NCBI GenBank assembly: GCA_945875435.1
Contig: CAMCKH010000004.1
Coordinates: forward strand, 1 to 64,000
Reading direction: 5' to 3'
DNA length: 64,000 bases
Source of the DNA: an uncultured Erysipelotrichaceae bacterium
Lineage (GTDB): Bacteria > Bacillota_I > Bacilli_A > Erysipelotrichales > Erysipelotrichaceae
How positions within the stretch are numbered: position 1 is the first letter of the stretch; every line of letters begins with the position of its first letter. The notes beneath the pieces were generated by a model. That model was not told the origin of the DNA. It did not search any database and saw only the letters and a list, made by a program, of their open reading frames with translations. This document shows, piece by piece, positions 15,347-25,899 of this stretch. The position numbers and the translations under genes are program-made.

Positions 15347-16899
15347 TGTTAAATATTAATGAAATAAAATTAAATTTAGATGAAAGTGAAGAAATTTTAT
15401 CAACCAAAATATCACAAATATTAAAAGTAAAAAACTCTGATATTAAAAATATTTCTATTAAAAGAAAATCTTTAGACGCCAGAGATATTCCTTGTTATGT
15501 GTATAGTGTTGATTTTGAAATTAAAAATGAAGATAAATATTTAAAAATAAAAAACATTACTAAAACTATCAAAAACAAACTAATTCTTGAAAAAATAGAA
15601 ACACCTGTAAGACCAATAGTTGTCGGATATGGTCCGAGCGGAATTTTCGCAACACTTGGTTTATTGAGGCAAGGTATAAAACCAATAGTTTTTGAAAGAG
15701 GATCAAGAATAGATATTAGAAGTAAAGAAGTAGATAAATTTTTTAAACAAAATGAATTAAATGAAAATTCCAATATTCAATTTGGTGAAGGTGGTGCTGG
15801 AACATTCAGTGATGCTAAATTGACTACTAGATCAAAAGATTTAGATATGCAATATATAGTAGATGTTTTAATTGAATTTGGAGCTAAAGAATCTATAAGA
15901 TACGAACATTTACCCCACATTGGAACTGACAAAATTAGAAGTATTATCCAAAGAATCACGAATTATCTCATAAAAGAAGGCGTTGAATTTCATTTCAATA
16001 GCAAAGTTGATGAAATATTGATAGAAAATGAAAAAGTTAAGGGTGTTAGAGTTGGGAGTCAAAAATACCATAGCGATATAGTGGTAGTGGCATTAGGTCA
16101 TTCAGCATTTGATTTATTTAAATCTTTACACCAAAGTAAAGTTTATTTAGAAGCTAAAGAGTTTGCGGTTGGAGTTAGGGTGGAACATCCTAAACTATTA
16201 ATTGATAAAAACCAAAATAAAGATTACTATAATTTATTAGATAGTGCTTCTTATTCACTAATTCATAAAATAAATCCTGCCTATAGTGTGTATTCGTTTT
16301 GTATGTGTCCTGGAGGTCATATTGTATCTAGCGGAAGCAATAAACAAGCTATATGTTTAAATGGTATGAGTTATTCTCTTAGAAATAATAAATATTCAAA
16401 CAGTGGAATTTTAGTTCCTGTAAGAAAACAAGATTTAAAAAATGATGATTTATTTGCGGGTTTTGAATATATTTTAAATTTAGAAAAAAAGGCTTATAAT
16501 TTAAGTAATTCATATAAAGCTCCTGCTCAAAATATTAAAGACTTTTTAAATAATGAATTAAATCCTTTAAAATTTGAATCTTCTTATTCAAACGGCACTT
16601 TTCCTTACAATCTAAATAATTTCTTTAGCGAAAACATCACCAATTGTTTAAAAGAGGCATTTATTAATTTTGATAAAAAAATAAAAGGATTTATTGATGA
16701 AGGAATTATGTTGGCACCAGAAACAAGGTCTAGCTGCCCTATCAGAATAAAAAGGAATATTGATTATCAATCAGTAAATATTGAAAATCTTTATCCAATA
16801 GGAGAAGGAGCTGGTTATTCCGGAGGAATTATGAGCAGTGCTTTAGATGGTTTAAAAGCAAGTATTAAAATAAAAGACAAAATCAAAAATAAAGAATAG
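15346..16899 (+). CDS. COG2509-type FAD-dependent dehydrogenase
   Basis: 517 residues. An N-terminal domain of about 85 residues ([27 protein letters not shown]) precedes a Rossmann FAD motif at about 90 ([21 protein letters not shown]...VFERG). The [17 protein letters not shown] motif and C-terminal [21 protein letters not shown] complete the flavin site. This is the conserved, uncharacterised flavoprotein family widespread in Firmicutes. Its substrate is unknown. No Shine-Dalgarno: the -10 box ends six bases before the ATG. Uridine phosphorylase follows at 13 bp with its own AAAGGAG. Confidence 0.88.
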   Translation: MLNINEIKLNLDESEEILSTKISQILKVKNSDIKNISIKRKSLDARDIPCYVYSVDFEIKNEDKYLKIKNITKTIKNKLILEKIETPVRPIVVGYGPSGIFATLGLLRQGIKPIVFERGSRIDIRSKEVDKFFKQNELNENSNIQFGEGGAGTFSDAKLTTRSKDLDMQYIVDVLIEFGAKESIRYEHLPHIGTDKIRSIIQRITNYLIKEGVEFHFNSKVDEILIENEKVKGVRVGSQKYHSDIVVVALGHSAFDLFKSLHQSKVYLEAKEFAVGVRVEHPKLLIDKNQNKDYYNLLDSASYSLIHKINPAYSVYSFCMCPGGHIVSSGSNKQAICLNGMSYSLRNNKYSNSGILVPVRKQDLKNDDLFAGFEYILNLEKKAYNLSNSYKAPAQNIKDFLNNELNPLKFESSYSNGTFPYNLNNFFSENITNCLKEAFINFDKKIKGFIDEGIMLAPETRSSCPIRIKRNIDYQSVNIENLYPIGEGAGYSGGIMSSALDGLKASIKIKDKIKNKE

Positions 16900-16912
16900 A
16901 AAGGAGAATTTT

Positions 16913-17689
16913 ATGGTTGATTATAGTCAAGGTAGTGGAAAGGCATATCATATAGGTGTTTCTCAAGGAGAAATTGGTGAATATGTAATTTTACCAGGAG
17001 ATCCTAAAAGATGTGCTAAAATCGCAAAGCATTTTAAAGATGCTAAAATGGTAGCTGATTCAAGAGAATATGTTACATATACAGGTTATTTAGATGGAGT
17101 TAAAGTGTCTGTAACAAGCACTGGTATTGGTGGTCCAAGTGCTGCTATAGCTTTAGAAGAATTGGTAGAAAAAGGAGCTAAAACTTTTATCCGTGTCGGA
17201 ACTTGTGGTGGAATGCAAGAAGAAATTTTAGGAGGAGATTTAGTTATCGCAACAGGAGCTATTAGACTAGAAGGTACTAGTAAAGAATATGCTCCAATAG
17301 AATTTCCTGCTGTAGCACACCAAGATGTTATAAACGCCTTAAATCAAGCATGTAATAAACTTAATTTCGCCAAACACATCGGTGTTGTTCAATGCAAAGA
17401 TTCGTTTTACGGACAACACAGACCTTCAACCTTACCAAATCATCACGAATTACTGAATAAATGGGATGCTTGGTTAAAGCTAAACACTCTTGCGAGCGAA
17501 ATGGAAAGTGCTGCTTTATTTATCGTGGCACAATATTTAAGAGTTAGATGTGGTTCAATTTTCTTAGTTGTCGCAAATCAAGAAAGAGAGAAAAAAGGAC
17601 TCAAGAATGAACAAGTTCACGATACCGAAAATGCCATTATCGCAGCTGTTGAAGCACTAAGAATTTTAATTCAAAATGATAAAAAATAG
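16913..17689 (+). CDS. udp: uridine phosphorylase
   Basis: 258 residues of nucleoside phosphorylase family 1. Visible are the N-terminal phosphate-binding [10 protein letters not shown], the [17 protein letters not shown] core, RVGTCGGMQ and the nucleoside-binding [15 protein letters not shown]. It splits uridine with phosphate to uracil and ribose 1-phosphate for pyrimidine salvage. Shine-Dalgarno GAAAGGAG. It lies 13 bp after the flavoprotein gene and ends in a hairpin shared with convergent murC. Confidence 0.88.
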   Translation: MVDYSQGSGKAYHIGVSQGEIGEYVILPGDPKRCAKIAKHFKDAKMVADSREYVTYTGYLDGVKVSVTSTGIGGPSAAIALEELVEKGAKTFIRVGTCGGMQEEILGGDLVIATGAIRLEGTSKEYAPIEFPAVAHQDVINALNQACNKLNFAKHIGVVQCKDSFYGQHRPSTLPNHHELLNKWDAWLKLNTLASEMESAALFIVAQYLRVRCGSIFLVVANQEREKKGLKNEQVHDTENAIIAAVEALRILIQNDKK

Positions 17690-17708
17690 ACTTTAAAGTC
17701 TATTTTTT
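17680..17708. terminator. bidirectional terminator between udp and murC
   Basis: 22-bp perfect palindrome centred at 17694/17695 (AAATAGACTTT / AAAGTCTATTT), with A run before and T run after, so it works on both strands. Confidence 0.8.
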
Positions 17709-18985
17709 TCTTTATACTTTTCAATATAAGGGGTAATATTAGCACAACTCATAAATACTAAAACCGAATTTTCATAATGATTTAATATTTCAATATTGTC
17801 AAAATCTAATTTCTTACAACCATTAATTTCTTTAATTAAAGTTTCTATTTTAAAATCATTAAAATCTTTCGCATACTCTCTATCTGATTTTATATCTGTC
17901 AAATAAACTTCATCGCTATCCTTAAAAGCTAATGTAAAATCTTGAAATAAATCAATAGTTCTGCTGTAAGTGTTAGGCATAAAAATAGAAACTATTTTTT
18001 TACTTGGATATTTCTGTTTAACTGCACTTAAAGTAGTTTTAATTTCACTTGGATGATGAGCATAATCATCTACAATTATATTATTATTGAAAGTTTCTAT
18101 TTTAAATCTTCGTTTTGCCCCATTAAAATTACTTAATTTTTTTTGAATTAATTCTGGTTCAACACCATAAAATAAACCTACACTAATCGCAGCCAAAACA
18201 TTATATAGAGAATGCATCCCATACATTTCAAAATTAAAATGATAAATAAATTTATTTTTATAAAAACAATCAAATCTTATACCTTGAGAATCTAAAACAT
18301 AATTTTTAGCTACCACATCTAAATTATCAGAAATTCCATATTTAATGATTGGGTGTTTAATATCCATTTTTGCAACATTTAAATCATCACCATTAACAAT
18401 CGAAAATTCTGCCTTATTATTAAAAATGGTATATGTGTCAATTATTTCATCAATTCCTTTTGGATAACACTCTAAATGATCTTCTTCTATATTATTTGTA
18501 ACACTTATTTTAGGAAAATAAGCTAAAAAGTGTTTATTATATTCATCAGATTCTAAAACAAATAAATTATTATTAACATCAATTTTGCCACTTCCATCAC
18601 CAATAAAATAATTAGATTCTAAAATTTTAGATATCATCATTGTTACAGTTGTTTTTCCATGAGTCCCATTAACTCCCACAGTTTCAAATCTTTTAGTAAT
18701 ATCTCCTATTATTTCATTATAATTTTGAATGATATTGCCATTATTAATCATTCTGATAATTTCAGGATGATTGTTGCTGAAAGCTTTGCTGTAAGTAACA
18801 ATATAATCCTTATCAATATTGGTGGGTTGGTAATTTATTTTAATATTTCTTTTTATCAGACCTTCTTCACTAAATTTATAACCTTGATAATCATCGTAAC
18901 CTACAACTTCATAACCTAAATCTTTTAAACAACACGCAAGAGTAGACATTCCTGCACCTTTAATTCCTATGCAATAATATTTCAT
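17693..18985 (-). CDS. murC: UDP-N-acetylmuramate--L-alanine ligase
   Basis: 430 residues, the normal MurC length. The N-terminal nucleotide-binding motif is YYCIGIKGAGMSTLACCLKDLG. The ATP P-loop is GVNGTHGKTTVTMMISK at about 107. The central motif is NNIEEDHLE, and DDYAHHPSEI is the Mur signature with metal-binding residues. It adds L-Ala to UDP-MurNAc in peptidoglycan synthesis. There is no Shine-Dalgarno: TGGTAAAAT, then six bases, then the ATG, suggesting a leaderless mRNA. It is a single gene, not clustered with other mur genes. Confidence 0.93.
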   Translation of the reverse strand: MKYYCIGIKGAGMSTLACCLKDLGYEVVGYDDYQGYKFSEEGLIKRNIKINYQPTNIDKDYIVTYSKAFSNNHPEIIRMINNGNIIQNYNEIIGDITKRFETVGVNGTHGKTTVTMMISKILESNYFIGDGSGKIDVNNNLFVLESDEYNKHFLAYFPKISVTNNIEEDHLECYPKGIDEIIDTYTIFNNKAEFSIVNGDDLNVAKMDIKHPIIKYGISDNLDVVAKNYVLDSQGIRFDCFYKNKFIYHFNFEMYGMHSLYNVLAAISVGLFYGVEPELIQKKLSNFNGAKRRFKIETFNNNIIVDDYAHHPSEIKTTLSAVKQKYPSKKIVSIFMPNTYSRTIDLFQDFTLAFKDSDEVYLTDIKSDREYAKDFNDFKIETLIKEINGCKKLDFDNIEILNHYENSVLVFMSCANITPYIEKYKEKNRL

Positions 18986-18991
18986 ATTTTT

Positions 18992-19000
18992 ATTTTACCA
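18992..19000 (-). promoter_or_regulatory. leaderless-type extended -10 of murC
   Basis: TGGTAAAAT on the minus strand; the -10 ends six bases before the ATG at 18985. Confidence 0.5.
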
Positions 19001-19001
19001 T

Positions 19002-19026
19002 AAAAAAACCTTATCTTACGATAAGG
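19002..19026 (-). terminator. terminator after tRNA-Asn
   Basis: Stem CCTTATC / GATAAGG with a 4-nt loop, followed on the minus strand by seven T. Confidence 0.75.
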
Positions 19027-19039
19027 GTTAATTTATAAA

Positions 19040-19115
19040 TGGCGCCTAAAACAGGGCTCGAACCTGTGACCTAACGGTTAACAGCCGTTTGCTCTGCCGA
19101 CTGAGCTATTTAGGC
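19040..19115 (-). tRNA. tRNA-Asn (GTT)
   Basis: 76-nt cloverleaf: acceptor GCCTAAA / TTTAGGC, D arm TAGCTCAGTCGGCAGAGCA, anticodon loop CTGTTAA with GTT, T loop GGTTCGAGCC, discriminator G and an encoded CCA. Confidence 0.97.
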
Positions 19116-19187
19116 ACTAGCTATATTATAATAGCATAGTGATTTTTTTATTGCAATAGAAAAATTAAAAAAATTAAATTTTTTAAT

Positions 19188-19613
19188 TTATTCTTCCAAC
19201 GCACCTTTCTTTCCAGCATCCGCAATACGAACATTCGCAAATATCAAAATTATAACTAATAAAGATACAATTGAAATTTTTTTGTATCCAATAAATAATT
19301 CTAAAATTTTTATAATAAGCAAAATGAATGAATATTTATACAACAAATCATAACTAATATTATTTTTAATAATACTTATTCCTAATATTAAAAATAATAT
19401 TAAGCCCGCCACACTTGAAATTAAATCAATCAAATTAATTAAGAAAAAACCAATATGAAAATATAGTAAACTAGTAGATAAAACAGCTATCTTAGGAAGT
19501 AAAGCTATAAGCATTAAAACCACTGCCGCAATACTATAATACGCAAATATTTTTCTTAAAATTTTATGATTTTTTAAAAACAATCCATCTATATCTTTAA
19601 TCAAATTTTCCAT
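19188..19613 (-). CDS. small multi-pass membrane protein, unknown
   Basis: 141 residues with about four hydrophobic segments (AAVVLMLIALLPKIAVLSTSLLYFHIGFFLI, GLILFLILGISII, FILLIIKILELFIG, SLLVIILIFANV) and a charged ending. Not recognised. The ATG has no Shine-Dalgarno; TGATATAAT ends six bases upstream (-10 at 19620-19625), so it may be leaderless. It is divergent from the ABC exporter 68 bp away. Confidence 0.65.
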   Translation of the reverse strand: MENLIKDIDGLFLKNHKILRKIFAYYSIAAVVLMLIALLPKIAVLSTSLLYFHIGFFLINLIDLISSVAGLILFLILGISIIKNNISYDLLYKYSFILLIIKILELFIGYKKISIVSLLVIILIFANVRIADAGKKGALEE

Positions 19614-19619
19614 ATTAAA

Positions 19620-19628
19620 ATTATATCA
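19620..19628 (-). promoter_or_regulatory. leaderless-type extended -10 of the 19188-19613 gene
   Basis: TGATATAAT on the minus strand with exactly six bases to the ATG. Confidence 0.5.
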
Positions 19629-19681
19629 TTTTTTAATATAATTAAAGTATATTTTTTTATTTTTTTATATAATAAATATGT

Positions 19682-20377
19682 ATGAGCTACATTGAAGTAA
19701 AAAATTGTTATAAAACTTATAAAATAGGACAAAATATAATTAAAGCCAATGATGATATTAACTTTACAATTGAAAAAAATGAATTTGTAGTTATTTTAGG
19801 ATCTTCTGGTGCTGGAAAATCTACAATGCTTAATCTTTTAGGAGGAATGGATAGGCTGGATAGCGGTTCTATCCAAATAGATAATATTGATATAAGCAAA
19901 TACAACGATAAACAACTAATTGAATATCGTAGAAATGATGTGGGTTTTGTTTTTCAATTTTATAACTTAATATCTAATCTAACAGCTAAAGAAAATGTCG
20001 AACTAGCTTGTGAGTTAGTCAAAAATCCGTTAAATCCTATTGAAGTTTTAAACGAAGTAGGTCTATCTAATCGTATAAATAATTTTCCTACCCAACTTTC
20101 AGGAGGAGAGGCTCAAAGAGTTGCGATTGCTAGAGCTATTGCTAAAAACCCTAAAATTTTATTATGCGATGAACCTACTGGTGCATTAGATTTTCAAACC
20201 GGAAAACAAATTTTAAAACTTTTAAGAAATTTAAGCAAAAAAAGTACAGTAATTGTAGTAACTCATAATTATGAAATTTCTAAAATAGCCGACAAGGTAA
20301 TTAAGTTTTCTGATGGTAAAATTAAAGAAATATCTATCAATCAAAACATAATGAAGGTAGATGATTTGGAATGGTAA
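19682..20377 (+). CDS. ABC transporter ATP-binding protein (MacB/LolD type)
   Basis: 231 residues with a complete ATPase: Walker A LGSSGAGKST at about 39-48, Q loop FVFQFYNLI, signature LSGGEAQRVAIARA, Walker B ILLCDEPTGALD, and switch His in VVTHNYE. This is the class that pairs with FtsX-type permeases for lipoprotein, peptide or antibiotic efflux or for mechanotransmission. No Shine-Dalgarno; TATAAT ends 8 bases before the ATG. The permease gene follows directly. Confidence 0.92.
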   Translation: MSYIEVKNCYKTYKIGQNIIKANDDINFTIEKNEFVVILGSSGAGKSTMLNLLGGMDRLDSGSIQIDNIDISKYNDKQLIEYRRNDVGFVFQFYNLISNLTAKENVELACELVKNPLNPIEVLNEVGLSNRINNFPTQLSGGEAQRVAIARAIAKNPKILLCDEPTGALDFQTGKQILKLLRNLSKKSTVIVVTHNYEISKIADKVIKFSDGKIKEISINQNIMKVDDLEW

Positions 20378-20378
20378 A

Positions 20379-23363
20379 ATGAAAAAAATAAATAAACATA
20401 TTTTAAATACTTTTTTTACATCTAAAGCTAGATTTATTTCAATATTACTGCTTATTTTCCTAGCATCTTTTGCTTATGTTGGTTTAAAAGCTACTGCTTT
20501 TAATATGGAAAATACCATTCAACATCATTTTAAAGAAACTAATTTTGCGGATATTTTTATTATGTCTAATTATGGTTTTGATAATGAAGATTTAGATTTA
20601 ATTAAAAAATACAATATTGAAGCTAATTATTTTTACGATTTAGAAGTTAAAGATAATAACTTAATAAGAGTATTTAACAACCCTCAAAAAATTTCTTTAA
20701 ATAAAATAGTAAAAGGTAGAGATATTAATGGATTAAATGAAATTCTAATATCTGAAAATCTTGAATCCAAATACAAATTAAATGATGTTGTTGAATTTAA
20801 AGATAATGACGATTTCAATTTAAAAAATAATAGCTATAAAATAGTTGGTTTTGTGCAAAACCCTGAATTTTTATCTAAAATAAATTTCTCCACCAGCAAT
20901 AAAGGTAGTGGTGAAATAAATGGTTTTGCATATATCGATAAAAATAACTTTGATTCAAAATATCATCATTTAGTAAAAATAAAAAGTGAAAATTCATTTT
21001 CAAACTCATACCAAAATAACATCATAAACCTTAAAACAGAATTAGAAAATATCTTTAAAAATCAAGCCGTAACTCGTCTTTCAAAAATTCAAAAAGATAT
21101 TGATACTAAAATAAAAGATGCTGAAAACGAACTTGAAAAGCAAAAACAAGAATTAATTGATGCCGAAAATAAATTTAATCAAGGATTTAATTCAATAAAC
21201 GAAAATAAAAAAGAATTAAATGAAAAATATGAATTATTAAACGATAAAGAAAAAGAATTAAATGAAGCTCACTCTTCCTTAGAAATTGCGAAAGCTAATT
21301 TTATTATCGCTGAAACAAAATTAAAAGATAGTAAAATACAGTTAGAAAGTTTAGATTTTCAAATAAAAGAATTAGAAAATAAACTTTTAAATTTCCAGGA
21401 AAATAATTCATCAATTGAAAAAATAGAATTAGAAAATACACTATCTATTCTTAAAAACACTTCTATCAACGGTTGGAATGAATATCAAAATAGTTTATCA
21501 CAATTTAACCAAAATAAAGAATATTTCAATAATAAATATAATGAATATATTAACGGTAGTTACTTAGTAAGTAAAAATAAAACAGAAATCAAGGATGGTT
21601 TAAGTAAAATAGAAAAGGAAGAATTGGATTTAACTCAAAAATACCAAGACTTTCTGAAAACAAAAAAGGAAGCATTAGAAAAAATAAATGATGCGAAGTT
21701 AGAAATTGAAGATCAAAAAGAAACAATAAAAAATTTAGAAAATGTTCAATATAAAATATATGATCGTGAAGATTTTATTACTTCAAATGGTTTTTTATTA
21801 TACAAAAACAACATTAAAATTATAAATTCAATTGCGATAGTTTTTAGTTCTATTTTATATATTATAGTATCTATTTTAATTCTCACAACAATGGAGCGAT
21901 TTATTAATGAAGAATATAAAAATATCGGTATCTTAAAAGCTATTGGCTATAATAATTTTGATATTATCAAAAAATTTCTATACTATGGTATTTCTAGTAC
22001 TTTTATTGGAACTACACTAGGAATATTATGCGGTTTTATTTTAATGCCATTAATTGTTTATAATACTTATAAAGTATCCTTTTCAATTATTCCTATAAAA
22101 TTAAATGTTTATTATATGGAAATTATAGTAGTATACTTATTAGCATTTTTTAGCAGTATACTCCCTGTAATCACAGTAGCTTTTAAATTAAAATCAAGCA
22201 AGGTAGTAGACTTGATAACTCCACAATTTTTTTCTAATTCACACAAAATATTATTAGAAAACTTAACTTTTTTATGGACTAAATTATCATTTAAACAAAA
22301 AGTAAATTTAAGAAATATTTTTAGATACAAAAAAAGAATGTTTATGACTTTATTTGGAATTAGTGGATCATTAATTTTATTGATAGTTGGTTTAGGCATT
22401 AAAGACAGCATTGAAGCTATTGAAACTAAACAATACCAAGAAATTTTTAAATATGATATTTTAACTATCTATCAAGATAATATAAATGAAAAAGAAATAG
22501 CTGAAATTAAATCGAAATTAGATAAATCAATTCATATAAACTTTAAAACTTTCAAAAATGAATTGGATGAAAATGTAAATGTCATTAGCGGTTCAAATAT
22601 AAATGATTATATTAAATTTATAAATTTGAAAGACCAAGAAATACAAGGTGATGTTTTAATAACTGAAAAATTAGCTAAAAACTTAAATATCAAAGTTAAT
22701 GATTATCTTACTTTAAAAGATGATAATACAAATTATGATTTAAAAGTCAATGGTATTATTCAAATGTATAGTGGTCATTATGTATTTTTAAGTGAAAACG
22801 CATATTCTAAAATATTTAATCAAAAATTTAAGATAAATGCTGCTTTAATTAAAACAGACAATGCTATAAATTTAAGCACAGAATTACTAAAGCATAAACA
22901 AGTCAAAGCTATAAACACCAACCTAACCCAAATAAAACAAATCAAAACAATGGTTAACTCTTTAAAAGGTGTTATTGTCTTACTTTTAACAGCCTCAGCT
23001 ATGCTTAGTTATGTTGTGTTATTCAATTTAAACAATATTAATATTGAAGAAAGAAATAGAGAGCTTTCAACTATTAAAGTTTTAGGTTTTTATGATAAGG
23101 AAGTTTTAAAATACATCTATGATGAAACTATTTATTTAACATTGGTGGCTCTTATTATTGGTCAAATAGTAGGGTTTAAAATATATAAACTTGTAATGGA
23201 TTATATTTCTTTAGATATTTTTATTTTTAAAGCTATTTTATCTTTAAATACAGTTATAATACCTAGCTTTTTAGTAACATTAATTTTAATTATTTTAAAA
23301 ATTTTAATGAATAATAAAATTAAAAAAATAAATATGTTAGAGTCTTTAAAATCAGTGGATTAA
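20379..23363 (+). CDS. FtsX-like ABC permease with large extracytoplasmic coiled coil
   Basis: About 994 residues. A transmembrane segment near residue 17 is followed by an extracytoplasmic region holding a long coiled coil (about 225-450, heptads rich in Glu, Lys and Leu). Next come three FtsX helices (about 475-620), a second transmembrane segment (about 665), a second soluble domain and three more helices (about 845-985), so two FtsX modules. The protein works with the ATPase one base upstream. The ATG at 20379 follows the ATPase stop. An in-frame ATG at 20361 would overlap it, and the choice is uncertain. The substrate is unknown. The coiled coil suggests it reaches into the wall. Confidence 0.85.
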   Translation: MKKINKHILNTFFTSKARFISILLLIFLASFAYVGLKATAFNMENTIQHHFKETNFADIFIMSNYGFDNEDLDLIKKYNIEANYFYDLEVKDNNLIRVFNNPQKISLNKIVKGRDINGLNEILISENLESKYKLNDVVEFKDNDDFNLKNNSYKIVGFVQNPEFLSKINFSTSNKGSGEINGFAYIDKNNFDSKYHHLVKIKSENSFSNSYQNNIINLKTELENIFKNQAVTRLSKIQKDIDTKIKDAENELEKQKQELIDAENKFNQGFNSINENKKELNEKYELLNDKEKELNEAHSSLEIAKANFIIAETKLKDSKIQLESLDFQIKELENKLLNFQENNSSIEKIELENTLSILKNTSINGWNEYQNSLSQFNQNKEYFNNKYNEYINGSYLVSKNKTEIKDGLSKIEKEELDLTQKYQDFLKTKKEALEKINDAKLEIEDQKETIKNLENVQYKIYDREDFITSNGFLLYKNNIKIINSIAIVFSSILYIIVSILILTTMERFINEEYKNIGILKAIGYNNFDIIKKFLYYGISSTFIGTTLGILCGFILMPLIVYNTYKVSFSIIPIKLNVYYMEIIVVYLLAFFSSILPVITVAFKLKSSKVVDLITPQFFSNSHKILLENLTFLWTKLSFKQKVNLRNIFRYKKRMFMTLFGISGSLILLIVGLGIKDSIEAIETKQYQEIFKYDILTIYQDNINEKEIAEIKSKLDKSIHINFKTFKNELDENVNVISGSNINDYIKFINLKDQEIQGDVLITEKLAKNLNIKVNDYLTLKDDNTNYDLKVNGIIQMYSGHYVFLSENAYSKIFNQKFKINAALIKTDNAINLSTELLKHKQVKAINTNLTQIKQIKTMVNSLKGVIVLLLTASAMLSYVVLFNLNNINIEERNRELSTIKVLGFYDKEVLKYIYDETIYLTLVALIIGQIVGFKIYKLVMDYISLDIFIFKAILSLNTVIIPSFLVTLILIILKILMNNKIKKINMLESLKSVD

Positions 23364-23430
23364 TAGTTAATTAAATTTGTTATAATAAAATCAAAACTTA
23401 CAATCATTATATTAAAGGAAGGTGCGTTAT

Positions 23431-24852
23431 ATGTTGCTTAAAAATAGATTATGTTATTTTATAATAATATTATTATTTTGTTTTGGGTTATTATTAAGTC
23501 CAATGTCTATTAATGCTCAACAAGGTATGGGTACTTTTATACCGTGGTCAGATGGGGTTGAAGAAAATTTTCATTTTGATAATGGTATTGCCCTTTATTC
23601 AGACAATGATAATTCTTGTTATAAAGAAGTGGAATTTCCTGAAGGCACCTTTGATTTTATGAGTAATAAGTCTATTGGTGAGTTTGTATTTGTAAATACA
23701 TACTCTCCATATAAATTTCAAGAATATTACAACGGTCAAGTTCATGTTGGGAATTTACCTGATGGTGCTTTGCTTAGTGATATATCATTAAAATTTACAC
23801 CTGTTAATGATGTTGATGATGAATATGTGTTTATTTATAAAAATGGTAAGGGTAAGGAAGTTTTACAGTTTATTATCCCTGAATCACTTAATTCTGATCC
23901 TGATAATCACGGTTTTCCTACTATAGACCAGATTGGATCAAATGTAAACAATCGTATGTCTTATTTTGATTCGATGTATTTAGATTTAGATGAATCATCA
24001 TTTAATCGTAATTTTATGATAAATTCTGAAACAGGTAATGAAATGATGCATTTTCCATTAATTGTGGTTGAAAGAACTAATGATATTTTTAAGGATAATA
24101 TCATTTCTACCATAATGGTAAATAATCATCAAGTAGCACCTGATTGGGAAAAAGTAAAAAATGAAGGTAAATTAAATGGTGTTAATTTTATAAAAATATT
24201 TGCGGATATTCGTTATTCAAAAAACTATGAAGTTACTTTTGCTGATTTTGAAATAAATACAAAAACTACATTAACCTATGATACAATTCTTAAACAATTA
24301 GCTACAAATGTTGATAATTTAAATACTGATGGTTTAATTATTCAAACAGAGCCAGAATATGGTTATGATTCCAATGATTGGTTTGGTGGAGGGGTTGTGA
24401 TTACAAAACCTGCACAACCAATTTCTAAAGATAGTGGTTTTAGTAGCAACCAACCAGGAGAATATTTGTTGTCAGTAATTATTAATGATGATAGGGTTTC
24501 AGAGGGTAATATACAAAAAATTAAGGTTACAGTACTTGCTGCAAACGATGGTGATTCTAATTATATTAAAGTTGATCCCCATTATCGTGTATCTCATATT
24601 TATGATAGCACTGTAAGTTGTCCTGTTCCAATTAATCAAGTTATTCTAAGTAATATTAAAGATTCAACTCCTCCACCTTCAATTTCAATCCCTCAATTAT
24701 CAGTCGAACCAACACCTCCAACCCCAACTCCTAAAGAACCAAAGGAAATTCATAAACAACTACCTAAAACTGGTGAGTCTATAAATTTATTACCTATATT
24801 AACTATAGGTTTAAGTTTGGTGTTTGGATTTATGCGTTATAAAAATAAATAA
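23431..24852 (+). CDS. LPXTG cell-wall-anchored protein, unknown
   Basis: 473 residues. Signal peptide MLLKNRLCYFIIILLFCFGLLLSPMSINAQQ, a mature region of about 390 residues that I do not recognise, a Pro/Thr/Glu spacer (SIPQLSVEPTPPTPTPKEP) and a sortase signal LPKTG, hydrophobic helix and short basic tail. The ATG at 23431 is preferred over an in-frame GTG at 23422 because GGAAGG sits 8 nt before it. A TATAAT (23381-23386) lies upstream. It is an exposed surface protein. No catalytic motif is visible. Confidence 0.82.
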   Translation: MLLKNRLCYFIIILLFCFGLLLSPMSINAQQGMGTFIPWSDGVEENFHFDNGIALYSDNDNSCYKEVEFPEGTFDFMSNKSIGEFVFVNTYSPYKFQEYYNGQVHVGNLPDGALLSDISLKFTPVNDVDDEYVFIYKNGKGKEVLQFIIPESLNSDPDNHGFPTIDQIGSNVNNRMSYFDSMYLDLDESSFNRNFMINSETGNEMMHFPLIVVERTNDIFKDNIISTIMVNNHQVAPDWEKVKNEGKLNGVNFIKIFADIRYSKNYEVTFADFEINTKTTLTYDTILKQLATNVDNLNTDGLIIQTEPEYGYDSNDWFGGGVVITKPAQPISKDSGFSSNQPGEYLLSVIINDDRVSEGNIQKIKVTVLAANDGDSNYIKVDPHYRVSHIYDSTVSCPVPINQVILSNIKDSTPPPSISIPQLSVEPTPPTPTPKEPKEIHKQLPKTGESINLLPILTIGLSLVFGFMRYKNK

Positions 24853-24881
24853 GCATGTCAAAAATATATAATCAATTAAAT

Positions 24882-25784
24882 TTATAATCTTTTTTTGTAA
24901 AATTCTTTTACATACTTATGTTTTTGATGTTTAGTTATTTGTTTGTCTATTATATTTTTTATAAATGCTTTTTGTTCAGTTGTGTAAGTAAAATCTGACC
25001 ATTTTTCGGCATTAAATAAACATATCTTAATTAATTCTTCAAACGATAAAATTCTATTATTATCTTTATATTTAGTTTCCTTTATTCTTTTTGTTGTGGT
25101 AACTTGAATATTAGCTTCATACAAGGTATCTAATACTTCTTTACTAATACTTTCATCAAGGGTTACAAGAAACATTTCCATAGCTCCGGTTCTTCCCATC
25201 TCTTCAGGAACTTCTTGCCAACGTTCTCTCAATGTAGTTTTAGCACTGATTAAAACTGTATTCCTTTTGTTTATGATATATTCGGCAACTCCAGGAGATA
25301 CAACATCAACCATTTTACCTAAACCTTTTTTTAAAAATTCATGTTTACCAATATTTCCTTGGCTATCTAAAGGAACCCCTGCACCCATTAAAATAAGTTC
25401 AATAATAGCTTCAAACTCTTTTCCAGCTCTACTTCTTCTACTTTGTGTATTTGATAAAGTTAACTCGTATATATACTCTGGAAACTCTTCTGCAAACCAA
25501 GTTATAGCTTCCATTGAATTTAGCGTATTCACATAAACCTCATCTATTAAAATTTTTAACATATCAGTAGTAAATTTCTTTTCAACAGGGGTAAATTCCC
25601 TCCAACAACTATCTCTCAATTTTTCAATCATATTGCTTGCATTTTCTTGAAAATATAGTTTTTCCATTTTATCATATTTTAATTTTATAAAGTTTTTATA
25701 CACCAATTCATATGGTTGTTCAAAAATTTTATTTCTTTCAGTTTTTATCTTTTCTTTATAATCATCTAAATTAATTTTTTCCAT
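24882..25784 (-). CDS. type II restriction endonuclease, SsoII/Ecl18kI/EcoRII-C family
   Basis: 300 residues from the ATG at 25784. It has the family core SRRSRAGKEFEAIIELIL and KMVDVVSPG...LISAKTTLRERWQEVPEE. The presumed catalytic triad falls at Asp160, Lys182 and Glu195, the same numbers I recall for R.Ecl18kI, which cuts before CCNGG. This supports both the start and the family. The upstream hydrophobic in-frame extension to 25907 crosses the shared operator and is rejected. The specificity (CCNGG or CCWGG) is inferred. It is divergent from its methyltransferase. Confidence 0.88.
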   Translation of the reverse strand: MEKINLDDYKEKIKTERNKIFEQPYELVYKNFIKLKYDKMEKLYFQENASNMIEKLRDSCWREFTPVEKKFTTDMLKILIDEVYVNTLNSMEAITWFAEEFPEYIYELTLSNTQSRRSRAGKEFEAIIELILMGAGVPLDSQGNIGKHEFLKKGLGKMVDVVSPGVAEYIINKRNTVLISAKTTLRERWQEVPEEMGRTGAMEMFLVTLDESISKEVLDTLYEANIQVTTTKRIKETKYKDNNRILSFEELIKICLFNAEKWSDFTYTTEQKAFIKNIIDKQITKHQKHKYVKEFYKKRL

Positions 25785-25803
25785 TATTATACATATTCCT
25801 TTC

Positions 25804-25833
25804 TTGAATTTTATACTTAAAATATGGTATATT
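25804..25833 (+). promoter_or_regulatory. methyltransferase promoter
   Basis: TTGAAT (25804-25809), 18-bp spacer, TATATT (25828-25833). Transcription would begin at about 25840, right at the operator. Confidence 0.5.
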
Positions 25834-25845
25834 AGTGTCATTAAG

Positions 25846-25860
25846 AGGACAATAAGTCCT
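25846..25860. promoter_or_regulatory. operator of the restriction-modification system
   Basis: 15-bp inverted repeat AGGAC-AATAA-GTCCT in the shared intergenic region. It closely resembles the operator bound by the HTH domain of M.SsoII/M.Ecl18kI as I remember it. It sits just after the methyltransferase -10 and at the -35 of the nuclease gene, fitting repression of the former and activation of the latter. Confidence 0.65.
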
Positions 25861-25899
25861 TTGATTATACTTTTAATTAAATCTAACGGGAGATAAACT